64,000 bases of DNA from Ascochyta rabiei (taxonomy: Eukaryota; Ascomycota; Dothideomycetes; Pleosporales; Didymellaceae). The stretch covers positions 806,001-870,000 of the forward strand of contig NC_082420.1 in the NCBI RefSeq assembly GCF_004011695.2. The letters are read 5' to 3'. Below the pieces are notes generated by a model, which had not been told where the DNA came from, ran no database searches, and saw only the letters and a program-made list of their open reading frames with translations. Positions 54,898 to 64,000 of the stretch are shown one piece after another (within the stretch, counting starts at the first letter, position 1; every line of letters begins with the position of its first letter). The position numbers were made by a program, and so were the translations under genes.

Positions 54898-54956
54898 GCC
54901 ACGACTGAAGGTGCTCAACACGTTTGTTGCCTGGGTTCGGTTAACAACTCTACCTC

Positions 54957-56324
54957 TCATAACTTCGCCCTCACGCCGTCCTTATCCAAAATTTCTAGCA
55001 CCAGCCTCTCTGCCTCCCATGCACTCCCCCATGCACTCTGATATCCATACCCCGCATGTCCATAGTTGTGCACAACCCACTCTTCTCCAATTCTCTCCTT
55101 CTCCACCCTGATTCCGTCCTCCCTCATTGGCCTTAGCCCCACACCATGCCTGATAACACTCAACTCTGTCACTTCTCCAGTCTTGGGAGCGAGGCTTGGA
55201 CACATATTAACTGCTCGTTGAAGGATCCTTTGTGCCAGGTTCGGATCAGGTTGGCTCTCCCAGCTTCCGTGCTGTAAGCAGCCGCCTATGACCGTACCGC
55301 CGCCAACTGCTCGCTGCATAATATACATGGCCTCGTCCGGGCCATCGTCGGTGCCCGACGTGGTATACATAGCGCCTGGCTCATTTCTCACCACCACAAT
55401 CTGTCCTCGGCCAGGGTACACGGTCGTGTCCATGACACCGCCAAGCTTGGAGCTTAGGAGACCAGTGCAATTAATGATTATCGAGGCACTGCCGGAACTG
55501 TGGTATGAAGGCGCTTCGGAAATATGGTTGAGGACGCCGCGCTTGATCTTCACATTGTTCTTGATGCATTGGCCGAGGAGCCAGGGTAGGTAGATGGCGG
55601 TGTTTATGCAGACGGACTTGAAAGATGTGCCGGTATCGCAGGACGCGGGGAGTTCTGACTTGTCCAAGACGCGAAGCTGAAACGCAGTCAGTGTGTATAT
55701 CTGAAATTGCCAATGGGGGCGATCGCAGTGAAACGTCAATGTCTGAGGAGGCCATTGCTGGCCGACTCACGTCCACCAGACCTCCTAGCGGAGAACACGC
55801 GCATTCTCTCTAGAACCTCGAATGATGAGGCCTTTTTTTTTTTTAGGTAAAGGGGTAAGCAACCAGTACGCACCTCAGGCATGAGATCCTTGAACCATGG
55901 GTCCTCCTTCATCAGCTCCTGAAACCAAAGGCCAACAGCGGTGCCTTTGTCTTTCTTCCTGCCGTATACTCTACATTCCTGGTATTGGATGCCGGCTTCC
56001 GGGACCTCTCGACACAAGCGATCTACCTCTGGCCACGATGCTCTCTCGAATGCCCGTAGCTTGCTGCCTTCCTTGCCGACAGGCATGAAGTTTGCGCCGG
56101 CCCAGGGGGATGCATACTCGATGTCGTAGTCACCAGGCATGTGCTTGCTCACGACAGTAATCTCGAGGTGCTCGTGCTTGGATAGCACCAAAGCTGTTGA
56201 TAGTCCAATGACGCCGGCGCTGTGATGCCAATCAGCACGAGCTCTGCGTGGGTTTCCCTGTTTGGGAATATGGAATTCGAAACCATCACGCTTACCCAAC
56301 AACGACGACGTTGGTGTGTGGCAT
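54957..56324 (-). CDS. D-amino-acid oxidase, peroxisomal
   Basis: Exons 56324-56296, 56219-55874 and 55676-54957 encode 364 residues. The FAD-binding motif VVVVGAGVIGLSTALVL is formed only by joining the 29-nt first exon (MPHTNVVVVG) to exon 2, which confirms the start. Further blocks are SPWAGANFMPV, VCINTAIYLPWLLGQC, INCTGLLSSKLGG, YPGRGQIVVVRNEPG, IGGCLQHGSWES, VIRHGVGLRPMREDG (substrate Arg) and the DAAO signature VHNYGHAGYGYQSAWGSAWE. The C-terminal tripeptide AKL is a PTS1 signal, as expected for this peroxisomal enzyme. Intron 2 is long (197 nt) and includes a T12 run. The product oxidises D-amino acids to 2-oxoacids with H2O2 release. Its 3' end converges on the small orphan gene (59 bp gap). 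Confidence 0.93.
55833..55844. repeat. homopolymer T12 in DAAO intron 2
   Basis: Twelve T on the plus strand (A on the coding strand) within the 197-nt intron. Prone to length errors but outside the coding region. Confidence 0.9.
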
Positions 56325-57215
56325 TTCCAAGGACAGCAGTTGCCTGATTCTTCAATTCACTGGTCAACAGATCATATCACGCTTTATAGCTGGCCCATCG
56401 GACCGTATCGTGAGCTCCTCCACAGGCCAGTTGGTGGGGCCAGAGGCTTTCCCGCCGCAAAGGGATCGCCGCAAGTGATTGGCACAGCCGACACGGCACG
56501 CACACTGAAGCAGGCACGAGACAAAACGCGCGAGCACATGTCTTGTTTACACCAGCGAGCTGCCGCAAGCTGACCTTTGCCTCGAGTCTTGAAGCTGTGT
56601 CGTTTGCTGGTGATTGTTTCGGCGCACCATCTGGTACGTGCAGCAGGCGACGACGCAGTCATCTCCCAGACAGTGCTGCATCCGTCGTGTTGATGAACAT
56701 TCCCACCCATCGGCCATGCACCGGACTGAAAGCTAGGTGAGCTTCCTGAACCGTGACATCATCGGTTGCTCCCGAGGTGCGCAGCAGAAATTTTCTGTGC
56801 CAGTCCTGTCGTTCCTATTTCCTCCGTTGCAAGCTACCCTGGGTGCAGACCGTCGCGATTGGCACTTGCTGTGCGCTTATTCGTGTTCTTTCATCAGGTG
56901 CCCGAATAGCTCCAACAGCTCTCTGACAAGGGGCGGTGGTTGTTGTTCTCACGTCGCCAAGTCGGCCAATCCCTGTCCTCCCTGCGGCCGACCAGAGCTT
57001 CGCGTCACAAAGTTATCCAGAGTTCACGTTCCCCTCAACTACGGGCCAACACCTTCACCAACCGTGGTGGCTGGCCCTGTGCTTGGAACATATTGCACAG
57101 CCTGTGCTTCACTCTGCATCTCAAACTCACTCCATGACCGCGTCACCCCACCTGTGCCTTCCCCCCTGTACACCGACTTCTCCTGTCTCGCGGCCTGCCT
57201 GCACCAGCTGTCAAG
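56325..57215. other. intergenic between divergent DAAO and OTU genes
   Basis: 891 bp that must hold both promoters. The right part (about 57000-57215) is pyrimidine-rich, like a fungal 5' UTR. A 175-residue plus frame (56737-57264) has no motif and overlaps the OTU start in another frame. Confidence 0.45.
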
Positions 57216-58396
57216 ATGGCGCCCCGCAAGCAGCGAGCGAACTCCCCCGAGTTCCCCATCTTAGAAACCAACGGCTTGTATGCCAGCAAGATCAGGGGTG
57301 ATGGTGAGTCTCAGATGCTTGTTTTTGCCGTGTTCAAGGCTGACTGTGTGCAAGGCAACTGCCTGTTCAATGCTTTGTCTGATCAGCTCTATGGCCACCA
57401 AGAGTTCCACGAAGTCCTGCGCACCGCTACTATCGAGCATATGCGGGATAACTCGGAATTCTACCGTCAATACATGGCTGTGAACAACCTGCGAAGAAAC
57501 CCTAAACGCACCACCACAACTGCTCAGACGACACGCATCGACACCACATACTATACAGAAGAACAGCTACAGCAGCAGTTCGACGAGCATGTCGAGAAGA
57601 TGGGTCAGCCTGGCGAATGGGCGGATAACATGGAGGTCTCTGCGTTTGCTTCTGCCCTCAACGTGCATGTTCGCCTCTGGCAGGCTGACTACACCTACGT
57701 GTTCTCACCACGACTATACTACTCGCAGAATGATGACCTAAGTGCCGAGGACGATAGGAAGACACTACACATCGCCTACCACGTACGTTGGGCAGAGCCT
57801 GATACTCGATCATGGATGTGCTGACTCCACCACAGACCTGGGAACACTACTCTTCGGTGCGCAACAATACAGGACCTCACGAGGGCGAGCCCCAAATAAA
57901 GTTCAATGCAGAAGGCCTCTCCAAGAAACGCCCAAGTCCAAGCGTAGATGGCGAGCACGACGACCAAGCTTCGCGGACAAGGAAACGTCGTTCACCCCTA
58001 CATCTCTTTGACTCTGATTCAACACCCGAAGGCAGCGAGAGCTCGTCTGATGAATCAAGTGGCGTCATGTCCAGCTTCCAGCAATCACAACTCGACCTTC
58101 CACCACCAGAGCAAAGAGTGCGAGCTCCAAAGTTGACACTCAAGCTTCGATGCTTGCGTACGACCGACCCCACACCTTCGCCCGTCGAAACTCGCTCCTC
58201 TACACCAGCTCCTCTCACTCCTGCATCCACGGGTACGACACCTGCGCCTCAGCAAATACCCACCAATACTCTGACACGAGCTCCCTCCGTGCCACCCACA
58301 GCGGCTAAGACACCCCTGTCTACACAACTGGCCACGCCACCCACCTCGACTCCGGCCTCGGAAACGGCCGTGAGCACACCTACAGCAACGTCATAG
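57216..58396 (+). CDS. OTU-domain cysteine protease (deubiquitinase)
   Basis: Exons 57216-57303, 57355-57782 and 57836-58396 encode 358 residues; introns are 51 and 53 nt. The first splice join builds the OTU catalytic block RGDGNCLFNALSDQLYG with catalytic Asp and Cys. The middle has EWADNMEVSAFASALNVHVR, and the catalytic His lies in KTLHIAYH; joined to TWEHYSSVRN it forms the conserved end of the domain. This resembles OTUD3/OTU2-type proteins. The C-terminal half is disordered: a basic RTRKRRSP cluster, acidic/Ser tracts, a KLTLKLRCLR patch and a long Thr/Pro/Ala tail. It likely removes ubiquitin from a nuclear or cytosolic client; the client is unknown. Confidence 0.9.
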
Positions 58397-58806
58397 AGAC
58401 GACGACGATGACGGTGACGATATACATGATGATACCCCTCCATGCGTGGCCATGAGCGCGTGTGCTTTTACTATATCTTTCCTGTTCATGTTTATTTTCG
58501 CATAGCATACGTAGCATGGCGTGGTTGCATATGCATCGCCAGCAGGAGTGACAGGTGCCAAAGTGCTTGGGCCTGCGTCCTGAATTTGGCTCGGGCGTTC
58601 TGGGCTCTGCATACGACTTGATCTTTTGTATACATGGACGGTAGTTAGGAACGATACACATCCTAACCTCCCTCGACGATGATCCAATTGTTCAACTCTT
58701 CTGTGATGCTGGGTCAGTTAGTATTTAAGATTTGTTGTGAGCCACGGCATGGAAGCAAGTTCCTGAGTTATTTGCTTTGAAGGTGACAGTCTCAATCAAG
58801 CTGGCA
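58397..58806. other. intergenic, no gene seen
   Basis: 410 bp after the OTU gene. Minus-strand frames here are under 100 residues and lack motifs. Confidence 0.45.
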
Positions 58807-59390
58807 ATGTCACACGCTGAACATGCTATATACCTCACGTATTCCAACATGACACATACGAGAGGGTCTTCAGTCTTCGACAATTGCTGGCTCGAAGACG
58901 TCAGCTTCATCTATTCGGTGAAGAGGTGTTTCGGTACGAAAGCAGATGATGCAGGAGCCGTTGAATTTGAAATCAGGACAGCGAGATATGAAGATGTGCA
59001 GATATGGGTGTTCTCATCGCAGTTTTTCATGGATACGACTGTCACCTATGAGTCTTGGGCAGAACGGATGATCGCCATCAAGGTTGCCGGCAGTACCAAC
59101 CATGTCATGTACATGGTCGCCCAATTTTCCACCAAAGAAGGAAAAAAACACTGTCGCATGTGCCCATCTCCGCCGGAGTCACAGACAAGATCCTTACCAT
59201 CCTTCAGTCATCCGAAGTCGTGCACGGAGGGTGTACAAGCAGAGATCCTGAGCTGACGGTTGATTACGCCAGCAAGGACTCACCAGAGCATTACAGCAGC
59301 AGCGAAAGACCTCCGGACCCATCGGTCTACGAACTGAAGGCATGGCTGCATGGCACTGTCAGGGCGAATGCCGAAGCCGCACTATACTAG
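58807..59390 (+). pseudogene. unknown protein of about 195 residues, frame broken at an A7 run
   Basis: The frame from ATG 58807 reads like ordinary protein up to about 59150 (AVEFEIRTARYEDVQIWVFS, TYESWAERMIAIKVAGS, NHVMYMVAQFSTKEG). Immediately after a run of seven A at about 59143-59149, good protein composition moves to another frame (HVPISAGVTDKILTILQSSE, ELTVDYASKDSPEHYS, YELKAWLHGTVRANAEAALY) and ends at 59390. A one-base length change in that homopolymer explains both halves. It could be a sequencing error, a recent pseudogene or a missed short intron. The upstream in-frame codon at 58777 is TTG. I do not recognise the family. Confidence 0.45.
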
Positions 59391-59800
59391 AGTACTTGAG
59401 GCTTGTGTCGCATGCAGTGTGGATATTGGAAATCCAGGCGTAGGATGAGGCGGTGAGACGTTTTTGCCGCCATGTCCAGCAACCGACGAGATGTGATTCG
59501 CTCGCGTGCTGATCTCGCATGCTTGGGAGCTCCGCGCAAGTGTGGGGAGAACAAAAACTGCAAAGCGTGAAGTGCAATGCTGGATGCGTCATCCTATCGC
59601 AGCAGTCCCCCACATGCGAGCGCGGAGCGCCCACTGGCTGGGTCTGCTCTCGGCCCCTGCGCTTTCATCATCATCGGCCAGCAGAAGAATTTTGACCTGC
59701 GCATTCTTGACTCACCTGGAGAAAACGACCCGTACTTCAAATACGCACTCACTCCCAACCTCCAACCCTTCTTCATCCACATCCACATTCAGCTTTCAAC
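59391..59800. other. intergenic, promoter of homocitrate synthase
   Basis: 410 bp with a CT/CA-rich segment just upstream of the start (about 59740-59800), typical of highly expressed fungal genes. No specific binding site is called. Confidence 0.45.
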
Positions 59801-61518
59801 ATGTGTCCCACTTGCGAACCTGAGCAAGCCAATGGCACCAACGGCCACGCCAATGGCTCCAACGGAACTTCCAACGGCAGCCATGAGGGCTTCACCGGCG
59901 TCCAGACACGCAACAACCCCCGTTCTGACCATGTCAGCCCCTACAAGCCCGTAGGAGACTTCCTGTCCAACGTCTCTCGCTTCAAGATTATTGGTACGTC
60001 ACCTGCAGCTCCCTTCGCCGCACTCGGAGCGTGCGTAAGTGCGCAAAACGGCTCCATCGAAACCGCCATCACCAGTGACGACGAGGAGGCGCGCTGACAA
60101 CATTCCCGCAGAGAGCACACTTCGTGAGGGCGAGCAGTTTGCCAACGCCTACTTCGACCTCGAAGCCAAGATCAAGATCGCACGGGCGCTCGACGACTTC
60201 GGTGTGGACTGTATGTGTCATCTCCGCGGCACAATGCCATGTCCATCTCTGGCCAACTGACCGTCCTGTAGACATCGAATTGACCAGCCCTGCTGCTTCC
60301 GAGCAGTCGAGACGCGATTGCGAGGCCATCTGCAAGCTTGGTGTACGTTCCACACCCATCTGGCCCCAACCCAAAATCACGTTTCATCAATCTCTGACTC
60401 CTCCTTAGCTCAAGGCCAAGATCCTCACCCACGTACGATGCCATCTCGACGACGCCAAGATTGCCGTCGAGACCGGTGTCGATGGACTCGATGTTGTTAT
60501 CGGAACCTCGAGCTACCTCCGCGAGCACAGCCACGGCAAGGACATGACATACATCAAGAACACGGCTCTGGAAGTGATTGAGTTCGTCAAGAGCAAGGGC
60601 AAGGAGATCCGCTTCTCCTCCGAGGACTCTTTCCGATCAGACCTCGTCGACCTGCTCTCCATCTACAGTGCCGTCGACAAGGTCGGTGTCAACCGTGTCG
60701 GTATTGCCGATACCGTTGGTTGCGCCTCTCCTCGCCAGGTCTACGACCTTGTCCGCACGCTGCGCGGTGTCGTTTCCTGCGATATTGAGACCCACTTCCA
60801 CAACGACTCTGGCTGCGCCATTGCGAATGCATACTGCGCTCTTGAGGGAGGTGCTACTCACATCGACACCTCCGTTCTTGGTATCGGCGAGCGCAACGGT
60901 ATCACGCCTCTCGGTGGTCTTATGGCCCGTATGATTGTCGCGGACCGTGACTATGTCCTCTCCAAGTACAACATCAAGAAGCTCAAGGAGGTCGAGGATC
61001 TCGTTGCCGACCTTGTTGAGGTTAACATCCCCTTCAACAACTATGTCACTGGCTTCTGCGCCTTCACCCACAAGGCCGGTATCCACGCCAAGGCTATCCT
61101 CAACAACCCCTCGACTTACGAGATCATTGACCCCAAGGACTTTGGCATGTCTCGTTACGTCCACTTCGCCAGCCGACTTACTGGTTGGAACGCCATCAAG
61201 AGTCGTGCTGAGCAGCTTGGCTTGCAGATGAGCGATGCGCAGTACAAGGAGTGCACTGCTAAGATCAAGGCCATTGCCGACATCCGCAAGATCGCGCTCG
61301 ACGACACCGACTCGATCATCCGTACCTACCACCACAACTTGCACGCCAAGGAGGAGCAGCCGCTTCTGCCTGGCATGACCGAAGAGGAGAAGAAGAAGTT
61401 CCTCGAGGCCGAGAAGGAGCTCAGCAGCATGCCCGAGAAGAGGGCGCTGGACGCTGCTGCAGATGCAGAGGCCGAGGTTCCTGCTGCTAAGAAGACAAGA
61501 TCGGCTGCCGTCGCCTAG
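59801..61518 (+). CDS. LYS20: homocitrate synthase (alpha-aminoadipate lysine pathway)
   Basis: Exons 59801-59993, 60112-60210, 60272-60342 and 60409-61518 encode 490 residues; introns are 118, 61 and 66 nt. It condenses 2-oxoglutarate with acetyl-CoA, the first step of fungal lysine synthesis. The first join makes [15 protein letters not shown], the catalytic-barrel start with the Arg and Glu ligands. Others are [34 protein letters not shown], the metal site [30 protein letters not shown] and [17 protein letters not shown]. The N terminus carries Asn/Gly/Ser-rich repeats ([12 protein letters not shown]). The tail is Ala/Lys-rich ([12 protein letters not shown]). The strong codon bias indicates high expression and also creates a long antisense frame. 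Confidence 0.95.
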
Positions 61519-61939
61519 ACGCTTGAGTGTGTGTTCAATTTGCGTCCCCGGAGTTTTCTGCTTTCCTTTTCCGTCCGTTTTGGGGATTGTACTTTCACGA
61601 CATGTCTGCATATTCCGGGTACGGAAAAGTTGTTTTGTTTAGATACCTCAGATCGAGGGGCTTTGACAGCTCTTCGCAGCACATAGAGCACGCTGCTTTT
61701 CTATGGGCGGAAGGAAGCCTGTAGTCAACAGCAATTCAAATCATTGATCTGATCAATCATCATACACACGCACATCAAGTGATCCCCGCGGAAGAGAAGT
61801 CTGGGCACGTGCCGTTCAGGGTCCAGCCCAGCCGTGCATAGCGACCAGGGGCGCTTCCTCTATTTTCCATTGCCGCCCAGCTAACTTCCCCACCAGCACC
61901 TCGACTGTCGTTCCTGTTGTTATCGTACCCGTCGCAACC
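61519..61939. other. intergenic, promoter of IDI1
   Basis: 421 bp between homocitrate synthase and isopentenyl-diphosphate isomerase, in the same orientation. No coding region is supported. Confidence 0.5.
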
Positions 61940-62906
<967 letters not shown>

Positions 62907-64000
62907 AGGAAGAAGTAACCATGATACCATGTTGAAAAGGAGGAATGTTCTAGGAGCTTGAGGAAGGTGCGCAATACCCCCGACGGGCTTACGTGGGTAT
63001 CCGAGGGGCCGCCAGCGCCAGTGTTCCGAACGGTCGGCCCAGCACCAATCTGCTTCCGAAGGACGAAGCAACGCATCGGCCAGCGATAGATACCACAACT
63101 GCAATTGATCACAACAACACGTCAAGTGACCAAGCCCCACGTCTCGTACTCGTGGACTGCAGCACAACCGACTCATGCGCATGAACCTCTCTTATCACTA
63201 TCTTATTATGACCAACGTGGCGGACGATCATCACCTTGTCCTCAAACAAACTTGACTGATAGGTGATTAGCAGGTGCCATATCTCACAGCGGAACTTCCC
63301 CGGGCAAATGATGCTTCGCGGGACCCGCGGACGCTGGCCTGGTCTTCACGATGGTGGAGAGGAACGAGGAGTGCCATGCCACTTTGAGGAGGTACAAGCG
63401 GCGACATACCAACCGTTTCCGGTCACCCCACACTTTCGCAAACGCCACGCTTCGTACGCTTCACTCGACTCCGGCTTGGTGATGAGAACTGTAGTCTTCT
63501 GGTGAAGATCAAACGAGCCAGACACAAAGCTGGTGGTGCGTCGTTCAGCTGCAATGCAACGGTACCATTTGAGCCGCATCGAACAGAAGCGCGGCTGATA
63601 ACAGTGGAAGATACTGTCACTGGATCTAGAGATGGGTCCCGCTGCAACACTAGCGCGACCTCCTCCTCTATCTAGGCTTACGATGCTAGCAAGGGCTTGG
63701 GCGGAAGTATATCAGCGGCTGCTCCCACCTTTGTACCCTCACAAAAAGACTCTACTCTAGTATTTCGATCATCGTTCTTCTTCTCAGCCAAGCCGCAACA
63801 ACTCACGATCTTGAATCTTCACGATAATCGCCAGCCACTGACGTACGAGCCGGTCAGCATTCCGATCAGTGCTTACTCTCGGCTGTGCGTTACGCCAAGC
63901 CAGCGTACAGCAGTGCTGTCATCGGTCTTGTGACAAGCCACCAACGAGTCGCGAAGCAAAGGTCACGTTTTGCCGTCCGTCCAACTATTGTCGCAAGTCC
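62907..64000. other. right-end intergenic, no supported gene
   Basis: Short frames only (under 145 residues outside the IDI1 antisense frame). The last 300 bp could be the promoter of a gene beyond the window. Confidence 0.4.

Noticed and set aside
55677..55873. A 14-nt extra exon (GAGGTCTGGTGGAC) within DAAO intron 2
   Set aside because: It has acceptor- and donor-like borders, but including it would shift the frame of exon 3.
60637..61611. Long minus-strand frame (324 codons) antisense to homocitrate synthase
   Set aside because: It is a codon-bias shadow of a well-identified gene; the product is Val/Leu/Asp-rich with no motif.

Overview
The window is nuclear DNA of a filamentous ascomycete (Pezizomycotina; the gene set is compatible with Dothideomycetes, but I cannot fix the species). 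The reasons are short introns of about 44-60 nt with GTRNGT donors, CTRAC-like branch sites and YAG acceptors; compact genes with UTR-sized spacers; the alpha-aminoadipate lysine enzyme homocitrate synthase; a fused BioD-BioA protein; and a fungal tyrosinase. I rebuilt about 24 protein-coding genes exon by exon. In nearly all of them the exon lengths sum to a multiple of three and conserved motifs read through the joins. There are no recognisable tRNA or rRNA genes, CRISPR arrays, intact transposons or viral genes. Layout: 1-6.7 kb holds a NECAP-like endocytic protein cut by the window edge, a broken tyrosinase gene, the mitochondrial inner-membrane protein SHE9/MDM33 and a HAD phosphatase. 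A 3.2 kb gene-poor stretch follows. 9.9-18.5 kb holds a seven-TM membrane protein, a secreted M28 aminopeptidase, a DAO-type FAD oxidoreductase and gamma-tubulin complex protein 4. 18.9-24.6 kb is a complete late biotin pathway: bioB, bioF and the bifunctional bioDA. 24.9-31.4 kb has a Gln/Gly/Cys-rich protein, an SRPBCC protein and a 1,382-residue disordered protein. 31.5-33.2 kb is dense in minisatellites. 32.4-36.6 kb has ATP synthase subunit f and complex I NDUFS4 as a head-to-head pair, a 77-residue orphan and a secreted SGNH hydrolase. A 4.2 kb gene-poor stretch follows. 40.7-44.2 kb carries two disordered, probably nuclear proteins; then 2.6 kb with a J-domain relic. 46.8-62.9 kb has a PPOX/Alr4036 flavoprotein, DNA polymerase delta subunit POL32, tubulin cofactor D, a small orphan, peroxisomal D-amino-acid oxidase, an OTU protease, a frameshifted orphan, homocitrate synthase and isopentenyl-diphosphate isomerase. 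How the genes work together: the clearest functional unit is the biotin cluster. BioF ends in the peroxisomal signal ARL, BioB has a mitochondrial-type N terminus, and bioF and bioDA diverge from one 404-bp spacer. This implies a pathway split between organelles and possibly co-regulated. ATP17 and NDUFS4 (both OXPHOS) and POL32 and TBCD also share short divergent promoters. I did not find a clearly novel multi-gene defence or mobile system. The items most worth a second look are the tyrosinase decayed mainly at tryptophan codons, the GC-AG intron in bioDA, the 15-nt microexon in ATP17, the minisatellite hotspot, the frame-neutral 48-nt intron in a small orphan and the homopolymer frameshift in another.
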